From contig DBML01000005.1 in NCBI GenBank assembly GCA_002298915.1, forward strand, positions 29,800 to 93,799: DNA of 64,000 nt, given 5' to 3'. Made by a program: the position numbers and the translations under genes. Source of the stretch: Clostridium sp. UBA699 (lineage in GTDB: Bacteria > Bacillota > Clostridia > Clostridiales > Clostridiaceae). The notes below the pieces were generated by a model that worked only from the letters and a program-made list of their open reading frames with translations, had not been told where the DNA came from and did no database searches. Below, piece after piece: positions 18,160 through 26,600 of the stretch. Position 1 is the stretch's first letter. Each line of letters begins with the position of its first letter.

Positions 18160-18208
18160 AGAATATTCCCAATATTCTTAATTATATTGTACACCAAATC
18201 CGTTCAAA
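18160..18208 (-). promoter_or_regulatory. ddl promoter with adjacent inverted repeat
   Basis: Minus strand: TTTGAA (18203-18208), 16 bp spacer, TATAAT (18181-18186). An inverted repeat AGAATATT-CCC-AATATTCT (18160-18178) begins 2 bp past the -10 box and would cover the transcription start. This position suits a repressor site. Confidence 0.6.
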
Positions 18209-18238
18209 AATCAGCATCCGGTCCAAAATAATTACCGT

Positions 18239-18266
18239 AGACTTTGCGGCGCAATTGTTCTATAAT
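18239..18266 (+). promoter_or_regulatory. Predicted promoter of the thiamine operon
   Basis: A perfect TATAAT (18261-18266) follows a weak TAGACT (18239-18244) by 16 bp. It lies about 20 bp before the TPP riboswitch. Confidence 0.5.
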
Positions 18267-18287
18267 GGGTGATGAAATGAATATCAA

Positions 18288-18372
18288 GTTGTGGGGGAGC
18301 CTTCTTGGCTGAGAAGATAAAATCTGACCCTTGGAACCTGATCCAGTTAGAACTGGCGTAGGGAAGCAATTG
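18288..18372 (+). ncRNA. TPP riboswitch (THI element)
   Basis: The conserved pieces occur in order: GGGGGAGCC (18293-18301), GGCTGAGA (18307-18314), TGACCC (18325-18330), GAACCTGATCCAGTTA (18334-18349) and GGCGTAGGGAAGCAA (18355-18369). These are the hallmarks of the thiamine pyrophosphate aptamer. It sits just before thiD of a salvage operon. A terminator hairpin follows 27 bases later, so ligand binding should cause premature termination. Confidence 0.95.
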
Positions 18373-18398
18373 AAGCGGAACAGAATCTGCTGTTTTCA

Positions 18399-18430
18399 AG
18401 TGTGTTGCTTTGCTGCTGCACGCTTTTTTT
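18399..18430 (+). terminator. Riboswitch-controlled attenuator terminator
   Basis: AGTGTGTTGC pairs with GCTGCACGCT (one mismatch, two G-U pairs; 18399-18424) and is followed by a T7 run. It lies between the TPP aptamer and thiD, the expected place for an expression platform. Confidence 0.85.
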
Positions 18431-18469
18431 AATGCTTGCATTTCAAATCAGAATATCAAGGAGGATATC

Positions 18470-19270
18470 ATGAAGAAAGTATTGACAATCGCAGGCTCTG
18501 ATAGCTGCGGAGGCGCCGGGATACAGGCCGACCTCAAGACGATGAGCGCTCTCGGGGTATACGGCATGAGCGTCATAACGGCGGTCACTGCGCAGAACAC
18601 GCAGGGGGTCCACGACGTGCAGGAGATTTCCCTTGGGCTTGTAGAGGCCCAGATAAGGTCCATCTTCGACGACATAGAGGTTGACTGTGTGAAGATCGGC
18701 ATGGTCTCGAATCCTGAGATAATAATGCTCATAAAAAGGCTTCTTGGCGAATACGGAGCCAACAAGGTGGTCCTTGACCCCGTCATGGTTTCCAAGAGCG
18801 GCTACTACCTCCTCAAGGAGGAAGCCCAGGACGCGCTCAAAGAGCTTATCGGTTCGGCATACCTGGTTACCCCGAACATCCCCGAGGCCGAGGTCCTGAC
18901 AGGCATCAAGATCGAGGATGAGGAGGACATGAAGGAGGCGGCCCTAAGGATAAGGGAGCTCGGCGCACAAAACGTGCTCGTCAAGGGAGGACACAGATGC
19001 AACGACGCCAGCGACGTTCTCCTGTCAGGCGAAATATTCTACATACTCGAAGGGAAGAGGATCCAGACCAACAACACTCACGGGACTGGCTGCACCCTCT
19101 CCTCAGCCATAGCTTCGAACCTTGCTAAAGGCATGTGCATCATGGACGCAGTGTCCGCTTCGAAGCGCTACATCACAAGGGCAATCGAGGACTCCTTTTC
19201 CATAGGTGAAGGCGTTGGACCGGTGGGCCACTTCGTAGAACTGTATGAGAAAGCAGGTGTCCTCTATTGA
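18470..19270 (+). CDS. thiD: Hydroxymethylpyrimidine (phosphate) kinase
   Basis: This 266-residue ribokinase-family enzyme phosphorylates hydroxymethylpyrimidine twice to HMP pyrophosphate for thiamine synthesis. The N-terminal AGSDSCGGAGIQADLKT (residues 8-24) is diagnostic. The anion hole and catalytic Asp are in NTHGTGCTLSSAIA near residue 203. ATG 18470 has AAGGAGG 6 bp upstream. An upstream in-frame GTG at 18410 lies in the terminator loop region and is excluded. The stop codon overlaps the TTG start of the transporter gene. Confidence 0.96.
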   Translation: MKKVLTIAGSDSCGGAGIQADLKTMSALGVYGMSVITAVTAQNTQGVHDVQEISLGLVEAQIRSIFDDIEVDCVKIGMVSNPEIIMLIKRLLGEYGANKVVLDPVMVSKSGYYLLKEEAQDALKELIGSAYLVTPNIPEAEVLTGIKIEDEEDMKEAALRIRELGAQNVLVKGGHRCNDASDVLLSGEIFYILEGKRIQTNNTHGTGCTLSSAIASNLAKGMCIMDAVSASKRYITRAIEDSFSIGEGVGPVGHFVELYEKAGVLY

Positions 19271-20430
19271 ATAAGATAAAGAACTCCTCTATGTTCCTGC
19301 TCTGGGCGGGCGCGGCGATCTCCATAGCCGAGATCTATACAGGAGGTATAATTGCGCCCCTGGGGCTTGCAAAGGGGCTTGCGGCGATACTGCTCGGCCA
19401 CCTCATAGGCACACTGCTGCTGGCCTTCGGAGGGTACGTCTCATTTGCAGGCAAAAAGAACGCCATGGAAAAGGTCAGGGACTCCTTCGGAAGCGGCGGC
19501 GTTAAGCTGGTAGCAGCACTGAACGTCCTGCAGCTCCTTGGCTGGTCCGCCGTCATGATAATTCAGGCGGGACGCGCTCTTAACGGCCTTGTGCCTATGT
19601 TCCAGGGTTTCGGGCTGGCGATAGTCGGGGTGATCGTCTTCTTCTGGTTCTTCTTCTTCAACAACTTCTCGAAGAGGATAAACGACATCTCTGTCTTGCT
19701 GCTCATACTGCTTTGCGGCGTCCTGTTCATGAACTTTTCGGGAGCAGCGCCTGTTCTTCCTAAGGATTCCATAAGCTTCGTGCTGGCGCTCGAGATATCG
19801 ATCTCGATGCCGATATCCTGGCTTCCCCTCATCGGCGACTACGCGAAGGACGGGGAGAGCAGCAGAGGCGTTTTCCTGGGAAGCTTTTTCGGCTACTTCC
19901 TGGCGAGCAGCTTCATGTACATACTCGGGCTGCTCATAATGCTGTACACCGGCATGGACGTGATCGAGTTCCTTTCCGGCAACAGCTTCAAGGTCGCGGG
20001 AATACTTGTCATCCTGCTCTCCACCGTCACGACAACGTTCCTGGACGTATACTCTGCCGTCGTTTCCTCGAAGCAGATTTTCCCGGTCAAGAACGAGAAC
20101 ATGATGGTGCTTGTTTACACGGTTATTGCCACGGCGGTTGCCTATGTTTTCCCTATCGAGGGCTACCAGAGCTTCCTGCTGCTCATAGGAAGCGTGTTCA
20201 TCCCCGTATATACAGTGGTTTTCACCGGCTGCCTGATGGGCGAAAGCGAGGAACCTTCTTCCTTCAATGTGGTTGGGATCGCCCTTGCGGCCTGCGGGAC
20301 CCTGCTCTATAACTACCTTTCAGCAAACGGCATCGGGATGCCGACAATAATAGTGCTTGCTGCCGTGTCTTCAACTTACATGATCATAAAGAAAATATCC
20401 GTATTTGGAGGAGTTGCAAATGAACAATAA
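19267..20430 (+). CDS. cytX: Putative hydroxymethylpyrimidine transporter CytX (NCS1-type)
   Basis: This 387-residue membrane protein has about ten to twelve hydrophobic segments and the GAAISIAEIYTGG start typical of CytX. CytX proteins are nucleobase-cation-symport-1 relatives found behind TPP riboswitches and are predicted to import hydroxymethylpyrimidine. It starts with TTG, overlapping the thiD stop by 4 bp, and its end overlaps thiM, so translation is coupled. Together with ThiD it supplies the pyrimidine half of thiamine by salvage. Substrate assignment rests on family and context, not on a visible binding motif. Confidence 0.88.
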   Translation: MNKIKNSSMFLLWAGAAISIAEIYTGGIIAPLGLAKGLAAILLGHLIGTLLLAFGGYVSFAGKKNAMEKVRDSFGSGGVKLVAALNVLQLLGWSAVMIIQAGRALNGLVPMFQGFGLAIVGVIVFFWFFFFNNFSKRINDISVLLLILLCGVLFMNFSGAAPVLPKDSISFVLALEISISMPISWLPLIGDYAKDGESSRGVFLGSFFGYFLASSFMYILGLLIMLYTGMDVIEFLSGNSFKVAGILVILLSTVTTTFLDVYSAVVSSKQIFPVKNENMMVLVYTVIATAVAYVFPIEGYQSFLLLIGSVFIPVYTVVFTGCLMGESEEPSSFNVVGIALAACGTLLYNYLSANGIGMPTIIVLAAVSSTYMIIKKISVFGGVANEQ

Positions 20431-21223
20431 CGAAAAACTTGCCGACATACTTTCCGCCGTGAGGAAAAAGGTTCCTCTCGTGCACGCCATAACGAACTAC
20501 GTCACGATAAACGACTGCGCCAACGTGCTTCTTTCCTACGGCGCGTCCCCTGCAATGTGCGAGTGCTGCGACGAGGTTTACGACTTCGCAAAGATTTCCT
20601 CGTCAGTGTACATCAACCTGGGGACGCTCACGAAGGAGCAGGAGGAAAGCGTTATCCTTGCCGGCAGGTCTGCAAGGGAGCACAACGTGCCTGTTGTCCT
20701 TGACCCCGTTGCCTGCGGCGCCATACCGAGGAAGCTTGAGGTGATCAGGAAGCTTCATGAGACAGGAAGGATAGACGTGATCAAAGGGAACATCGGTGAG
20801 ATAAAGTTCCTTGCCGGCGTGGATTCCCTGACAAGGGGCGTAGACTCCCTGGACACGGGCGACGGAGCACTTGAAGCCTGCAAGGCCGTTGCAGAGAAAT
20901 ACGGCTGCGTGGTCGCTGCTACGGGCGCCCAGGACTACGTCACCGACGGCAAGAGGAGCGCCGTGATTAAGAACGGCACGGAGCTTTTCACAAGGATAAC
21001 AGGGGCAGGCTGCATGACCGGCGCGATATGCGCAGGCGCAGCGGGCGCCGGCGACGACCTTTTCCTCTCGACTGTATCGGCGATACTCACGATGAACGTG
21101 GCGGGCGAGGACGCCGCGAAGAAAGCAAGCCTTCCGGGCAGCTTCAGAGTCAGCTTCATAGACTCGATATACGCCCTCGATGAAGAAAAGCTTGTGAAGG
21201 AAGGTAACGTGGAATGGATCTAA
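20420..21223 (+). CDS. thiM: Hydroxyethylthiazole kinase
   Basis: This 267-residue enzyme phosphorylates hydroxyethylthiazole, salvaging the thiazole half of thiamine. Family segments are VHAITNYVTINDCAN near residue 18, SYGASPAM near 35, DPVACGA near 95 and GAGCMTGA near 193, which holds the catalytic Cys/anion hole region. ATG 20420 lies 9 bp after GGAGG and 11 bp inside the cytX gene. The stop overlaps the start of thiE by 10 bp. Confidence 0.96.
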   Translation: MNNNEKLADILSAVRKKVPLVHAITNYVTINDCANVLLSYGASPAMCECCDEVYDFAKISSSVYINLGTLTKEQEESVILAGRSAREHNVPVVLDPVACGAIPRKLEVIRKLHETGRIDVIKGNIGEIKFLAGVDSLTRGVDSLDTGDGALEACKAVAEKYGCVVAATGAQDYVTDGKRSAVIKNGTELFTRITGAGCMTGAICAGAAGAGDDLFLSTVSAILTMNVAGEDAAKKASLPGSFRVSFIDSIYALDEEKLVKEGNVEWI

Positions 21224-21828
21224 AGTCAGCTCTGAAGCTATACCTCATAACCGACAGGAGGTTCCTTAAAGGAAGGAGCCTCGCCAAATCGGTGGAAGCC
21301 GCGATACTCGGCGGTGTCACCATTGTCCAGGTGAGGGAGAAGGATGTCTCCTCGAGGCAGTTCCACGACATAGCGTCTTCAGTGAAGCAGGTGACCGACT
21401 ACTACAAGGTGCCCCTTATCATTAACGACAGGCTGGACATCGCACAGGCCGTCGATGCGGCAGGCGTCCACCTTGGACAGAGCGACCTGAACCTGCTAGA
21501 TGCGAGGAGGATCCTGGGGCCGGGCAAGGTAATCGGCATATCAGCAGGCAACACAGCCGAAGCCGCCGAGGCGGAGAGGAACGGGGCCGACTACGTTGGC
21601 ATAGGTGCCGTTTACCCTACAGGCTCCAAGGACGACGCTGACCTGGTGGGACTGGACGGGCTAAGGAATGTCGTCTCCTCAATAACCATACCAGCCGTGG
21701 CCATTGGTGGCATAAACGCTTCCAACGCAAAGGAAATTTTTGGAGCCGGCGTTGACGGTATTTCGGTCATATCGGCGATTCTCGACAGGGAGGACATCAG
21801 GAAAGCAGCTCAGGACCTCAATATATGA
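21214..21828 (+). CDS. thiE: Thiamine phosphate synthase
   Basis: This 204-residue TIM-barrel enzyme couples HMP pyrophosphate with thiazole phosphate to thiamine phosphate. It shows YLITDRR near residue 9, VQVREKD near 36, INDRLDIAQ near 70, GVHLGQSD near 85 and AIGGINASN near 165. It completes the ThiD-CytX-ThiM-ThiE salvage set. No thiC, thiG or thiL is in the window, so the operon uses imported precursors. A terminator follows directly. Confidence 0.96.
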   Translation: MDLKSALKLYLITDRRFLKGRSLAKSVEAAILGGVTIVQVREKDVSSRQFHDIASSVKQVTDYYKVPLIINDRLDIAQAVDAAGVHLGQSDLNLLDARRILGPGKVIGISAGNTAEAAEAERNGADYVGIGAVYPTGSKDDADLVGLDGLRNVVSSITIPAVAIGGINASNAKEIFGAGVDGISVISAILDREDIRKAAQDLNI

Positions 21829-21836
21829 CACAGCGT

Positions 21837-21868
21837 GCCGCAGATTATTGTCTGCGGCTTATTTTTTT
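21837..21868 (+). terminator. Terminator of the thiamine operon
   Basis: Stem GCCGCAGA with TCTGCGGC, then TTATTTTTTT. Confidence 0.92.
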
Positions 21869-21893
21869 GCATGTTTTCCGTTTGTTTATCCAT

Positions 21894-21921
21894 TTACAAA
21901 TTTAGCGCGCTAAAGTATAAT
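21894..21921 (+). promoter_or_regulatory. Promoter with palindromic operator, amino-acid importer
   Basis: TTACAA (21894-21899), 16 bp spacer, TATAAT (21916-21921). The spacer holds a perfect 14 bp palindrome TTTAGCGCGCTAAA (21901-21914), so a dimeric repressor bound there would block RNA polymerase. Confidence 0.6.
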
Positions 21922-21973
21922 GTAATTTGTATTGATGTATTTTAATAATAATTTCAAGGGGGAATAGCAAACT

Positions 21974-22783
21974 ATGAAAAGAAAACTCACATTACTTGCT
22001 TTGACTGTGTTTGTAGCAACCTCGATTTTCGCAGGCTGCTCCAGCAAAACGACAACCGACACATCTCTTGCCGACATCAAGGCAAAGGGCAAATTCGTCG
22101 TAGGTCTCGACGACACCTTCGCACCGATGGGCTTCAGGGACGCAACAACTAACGAGATAGTCGGCTTCGACATCGACCTTGCAAACGAGGCTGCCAAGAG
22201 GATGGGCGTTAAGGCTGAATTCAAGCCTGTGGACTGGGCCGGAGTCACCATGAGCCTTAACAACAAGGACATCGACGTGATCTGGAACGGGCTTACCATA
22301 ACCGAAGAGAGAAAGCAGCAGATAAACTACACTAAGCCTTACATTAAGAACAGCCAGCTCATAGTTACACTGGCAGGCTCAAGCATAAAGACAAAGGCTG
22401 ACCTCGCAGGTAAAGTTGTCGCAACGCAGCTCGGAAGCAGCAGCGTTGACGCGATAAATGCAGATTCAAAGACTGCCGCAACCTTCAAGGAGCTCAAGAA
22501 ATTCGACACGTTCACTACAGCTCTCGCTGAGCTCAAGGCCGGAAGGGCCGACGCCGTGGTAATAGACGCACTGGTAGGAAACTACTACATGGCTAAGGAG
22601 CCGGGCGTATACTCCATACTCACTGAGAACTTTGGTGAAGAAGAGATGGGAGTGGGCGTAAGGAAAACAGACGAGACATTCCTCGCAGAGCTCAACAAGG
22701 TCCTCGACGAGATGAAGGCTGACGGAACATTTGACAAGATAGCAGAAAAATGGTTCGGAACAACGAACATGATAATAAAATAG
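21974..22783 (+). CDS. Amino-acid ABC transporter substrate-binding lipoprotein
   Basis: This 269-residue family 3 extracellular binding protein has lipobox FAGC (Cys about residue 16). GKFVVGLDDTFAPMGFRD and NEIVGFDIDLANEAAKRMG are typical of polar amino acid or cystine binding proteins. The gene lies 14 bp before its permease. No ATPase gene follows, which is unusual because this class normally has three parts. The ATPase at 54120-54875 could serve, but that is inference. The ligand is not predictable. Its promoter carries a palindrome. Confidence 0.9.
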   Translation: MKRKLTLLALTVFVATSIFAGCSSKTTTDTSLADIKAKGKFVVGLDDTFAPMGFRDATTNEIVGFDIDLANEAAKRMGVKAEFKPVDWAGVTMSLNNKDIDVIWNGLTITEERKQQINYTKPYIKNSQLIVTLAGSSIKTKADLAGKVVATQLGSSSVDAINADSKTAATFKELKKFDTFTTALAELKAGRADAVVIDALVGNYYMAKEPGVYSILTENFGEEEMGVGVRKTDETFLAELNKVLDEMKADGTFDKIAEKWFGTTNMIIK

Positions 22784-22797
22784 GAAGTGTAATTTAA

Positions 22798-23439
22798 ATG
22801 TCTGAATTTATGGAAGCAACATCGTTTATACTGAAGGGATGCGGCGTGTCTCTCTGGCTTTTTGCCGTAACGGCTGTGCTATCGGTGCCGCTGGGCATCG
22901 TTACCGCCCTCGGCAAGATGTCAAAAAACAAAATACTGCTAAGGGTGCTCAGCTTCTATACCTGGGTGTTCAGGGGCTCTCCCCTTCTTATCCAGGTGTT
23001 CTTCGTATACTTCGGGCTTCCTGTTTTGGGCATAAAGCTTGACGCAATGACGGCCGCCGCGATTGCCTTTGTCCTCAACTACGGCGCATACCTTGCGGAG
23101 ATATTCCGCGGAGGGCTGCTGGCAGTGGAGACCGGACAGATGGAGGCTGCCAAGGCTCTGGGCATGTCCTACTGGCAGTCTATGATTAGGGTTGTCATAC
23201 CGCAGGCGATAAGAAACTCGATCCCTTCCGTGAGCAACGAAGCGGTCATACTGATCAAGGACACATCGCTGATTGCGATCATCGGCGTGGCCGACCTGCT
23301 GAGGAACGCTAAGGAGTTCAGCATGACAAATTTTGTTTTCTACCCTTTCCTCATTTCAGGGCTTGTGTACCTTATACTGTCGACCATAATCATCTTTGGC
23401 TTCAACAGGATCGAGAAGAAATACTCGGTATACGTGTAG
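22798..23439 (+). CDS. Amino-acid ABC transporter permease
   Basis: This 213-residue HisM/GlnP-type permease has about five membrane segments. The motif FRGSPLLIQVFFVYFGLP near residue 60 and the EAA loop EAAKALGMSYWQSM near 117 are both intact, the latter contacting an ATPase. It resembles the permease at 54891-55547 in layout but is a different sequence. It ends the two-gene operon, and a terminator follows. Confidence 0.92.
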   Translation: MSEFMEATSFILKGCGVSLWLFAVTAVLSVPLGIVTALGKMSKNKILLRVLSFYTWVFRGSPLLIQVFFVYFGLPVLGIKLDAMTAAAIAFVLNYGAYLAEIFRGGLLAVETGQMEAAKALGMSYWQSMIRVVIPQAIRNSIPSVSNEAVILIKDTSLIAIIGVADLLRNAKEFSMTNFVFYPFLISGLVYLILSTIIIFGFNRIEKKYSVYV

Positions 23440-23451
23440 GTCATCAAATTC

Positions 23452-23486
23452 AACGGGCGAACCACCGCGGTTTGCCCGTTTTTTAT
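23452..23486 (+). terminator. Terminator of the amino-acid importer operon
   Basis: Stem of 12 bp with one mismatch (AACGGGCGAACC with GGTTTGCCCGTT), followed by a T-run. Confidence 0.9.
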
Positions 23487-23529
23487 TTGTCGACGGCTCG
23501 ATGCATGCGCATCAGCACTCCTCATGCAT

Positions 23530-23549
23530 TGTTCGAATTAAGTGTTGTT
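23530..23549. repeat. IS-end-like 20 bp repeat
   Basis: TGTTCGAATTAAGTGTTGTT here is identical to one arm of the inverted repeat at 44771-44824. It starts with TG, as many transposon ends do, and lies 11 bp beyond the stop of a 26-codon fragment on the minus strand. A terminal inverted repeat of a decayed insertion sequence is the likeliest reading. Confidence 0.5.
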
Positions 23550-23560
23550 TTTCTCAAAAC

Positions 23561-23641
23561 CTACTTCAGTGTCCCGTCGAACTGCACTTTTTCAAACTCG
23601 TACACCCTCAGCTTCCGCTCCCTGCAGGAAATCATGTCCAT
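23561..23641 (-). pseudogene. Possible transposase C-terminal remnant (26 codons)
   Basis: On the minus strand a frame reads through to KVQFDGTLK and a TAG stop at 23561. It is cut on its upstream side by the addA terminator. The last 15 or so residues look protein-like and use the window's usual AGG and GTG codons. With the IS-end-like repeat directly downstream, it may be the tail of a lost transposase. The fragment is too short to assign a family, and it could instead be the end of another lost gene. Confidence 0.3.
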
Positions 23642-23677
23642 AAAAAAAATCACTATGCCTTTACAACATAGTGATTT
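23641..23677 (-). terminator. Terminator of addA
   Basis: Stem AAATCACTATG with CATAGTGATTT (23647-23677), followed on the minus strand by a run of eight T. Confidence 0.9.
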
Positions 23678-23693
23678 CATCTGTTTCTTTCTT

Positions 23694-26600
23694 CTAGCCG
23701 TTCAGCGCAACCGCTGTATCCTTGTAGAAGAGGTACAGGTACTTTTCCTTGACCCTTTTCCCGGTAATCTTCTCAAGAGCGCCTGCGTATAGCTCTATCT
23801 GTATCCTGTAGTTCTCCACTACAGCCTCCTGGTCCTCAACGAAATCGGTCTTGTAATCCAGAAGCACTATCTCGCCGTCCTCCTCGAAATAGCAGTCTAT
23901 GACACCCTGCAGCACCAGTGTCTCAGATCCGTAAACCTTCTTGTCTAGCTCAGGGTATACGTCGGCTGCCGCAAGCTCAATGAAGAAAGGGACCTCCCTC
24001 ATTGCTGCCTGCGCAGCCGCCATACGCCTGCCAACGTCCGACTGGAAAAACTTGAGTATCTTATATGCGTTGATCTGTGATGCATCCTCACTGGTGACGA
24101 ACTCCATCTCCACAAGCCTCCTTATCTGCTCCCTCACATCTTCAAGGGAGGATACCTTGACCAGGTCCAAATGCTGCATGGCAAGGTGCAGCAGCGTCCC
24201 CTTCATGGCCGCCGTCATCCTCTTCTCCCCCTCAAGGAAGCCCGGTCTCTTGAGCACCGTCTGCCTTGGTCCTTGAGATTTCTTCAGCTCCGAAACTGAT
24301 ATCTTGGCAGGTATCCTTGACGACTCCTCCAGCCTGTACTTCCATTGGAGCCTCTCCTGCACCGCAAGACCGATGCCTTCGCTGCAGGAGGCGCCTGCAG
24401 CTCCCGCGATCAGGCCTGAGAAGTCAACGAAAGGTTTCTCGCTTTCCTCACCCGTTGCCAGTGAAGCCTTGTCAACAACCTTGACCACCCACCGTGAGCT
24501 GTCCTCAATGACCTCGATCATTCCCGAGGACTCTCCCCCCATGACCCTTATGGGATCGCCGCCGGGGCACCTTGCAACAGCCGAACCTATCCAGTCCAGG
24601 TAGCACTTCGCTGCTGCCACCGTATGCTCCGGAAGCTTGTCTCTTTTATATGCAGCGGCCTCGCACCAGCGGGCGCAGGCTTTCCCTATTTCCCTCACCG
24701 TTCCCGTGATTATGAGCTTCTCCTTCGCCCTGGTGAAAGCTACGTAGAGTATCCTCATCTCCTCGCTCAGAGTTTCCACCCTCAGCTTCCTTCTTATAAC
24801 CTGCTTCGGGAGCGTTGGGTACGAAATCCTCCTTTCGTAGTCGACGAAGTCCGGCCCGAAGCCGAGCTCCTGGTGGAAGAGTATGTTCCTGTTTACGTCC
24901 ATCATGTTGAACTGCCTTCCGGCCCCGCAGAGGAAGACCACCGGGAACTCCAGACCCTTGCTCTTGTGGATGCTCATGATCCTCACCACGTTCTGGTTCT
25001 CGCCCAGGATCTTGGCGCTTCCCATGTCGCCGCTGCTGCTCTTAAGCTTTTCGATGAAATTGATGAAGTTGAAGAGCCCTTTGTAGCTGGTGCTTTCGAA
25101 CTCCCTCGCCCTTTGGAAAAGCAGCCTCAGGTTTGCCTGCCTTTGCTCCCCCTGCGGCATGGTAGCAGCGAAGCTGTAGTAGGCTGTGTCCGAATAGAGG
25201 AACCATATGAACTCGTCTATCTTCATGTAGGATCCCTTGTCGCGCCATTCCTCAAGCTTGGCCAGGAAACCAGCAACCTTCCTGCCGAGAGGGCTGTCGC
25301 CCGCCTCGAAGGCTTCAAGTATCTCATGGAAGGAAAGCTCGCTGCCGGCGGTCCTGAGGTCTATCAGCTCCTCCGGCGTGAATGAAAATATCGGCGAGCG
25401 GAGCACTGCCAGCATAGGAATGTCCTGCAGCGGGTTGTCGATGATCTGCAGAAGTGACATGACCGTCTTTATCTCAACCGTCTCGAAATAGCCCGTGGCG
25501 GTGTCAGCGAACGCAGGTATGCCGTGGCTTGAAAGCTCGTCCAGATAGAGCTTGGCTGAACCCTCGGTCGCCCTCATGAGGATGACTATGTCTCTGTAGG
25601 TAATCACCCTTTCGTCCCCGCTGGCCTTGTCGTGAACCAGGAAGCCTTCCTCCAGCAGCTCTCTTATCCTTTTCGATACGAACCTTGCCTCGGTCTGGAT
25701 GCTGTCCAGATCCTCGAGCTCCTCAGGGCACTCACCGCTTTTGTCGATAATGTTTACCTCTATAGCGTTCTGCTTCTCGCAGTACTGCGCCCCGCAGAGC
25801 AGCGCTTCGCTGTCGTCATACTCAAGCTCCCCCATCTCGCTGGACATTATCTGCTTGAATATGAAATTTACACCGTCGATTACTTCGCTCCTGCTCCTGA
25901 AGTTCTTGTAGAGCTTTATCTTCTTACCCGGCGACCCTATCTCGCAGCCGTACATCTTGTATTTTTGCAGGAAGAGCTCGGGCTTTGCGTGGCGGAACCT
26001 GTATATGCTCTGCTTGACGTCCCCTACCATGAACACGTTCCCCCTGTCCCCCCTGCAGATGCTGTTCATGATCTCTTCCTGGACCTGGTTGCTGTCCTGG
26101 TACTCGTCTATAAGTATCTCCTCGAACCGATCCCTGTAATCAAGCGCGGTATTCGAGGGTTCCTTGCCGTCTGTCAGGATGGCAAGAGCGAAATGCTCGA
26201 TGTCGTTGAAGTCAATTAGACCCCTTTCCCTCTTCTTCTGCCCGAACCTGGTGCTGAACTCAATCGTGATTTCGGAAAGGGTTTTCATGCAGGGATACAT
26301 CTTAGCCATGGCGGTTTCAGGCGCCGCTGCGTTTACGAAGAGCTCGTTCCTTATGGTTTCTATCTTCTTCTTCAGCTGGTCCCTTGCGTCCTTCGCCAGC
26401 TCCTTCTTCTCCGCTGCTTCCGCGCTGAGCTTCCTTAGTGTCGGCAGCTTCGCGAACCTTAGGCCTTCCATGGCTTCACCCATCTCGTTCCAGGTTTTTA
26501 TTGAATGGAGATGCCTCGTGTTCTCCGCGTCGCCGGTGAACACAGGAAGATAGGCCGCCAGCTCATGGTCGCTTTTTATAATCTCCACAGCCCTTTCGAT

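Noticed and set aside
23396..23671. Plus-strand open frame of 91 codons after the amino-acid permease
   Set aside because: It starts inside the permease gene and runs through a terminator, an IS-like repeat and the addA terminator. It is not a gene.
24624..25385. Long antisense open frame of 253 codons inside addA
   Set aside because: It mirrors the codon pattern of addA on the other strand, has no ribosome site and no recognisable domain.
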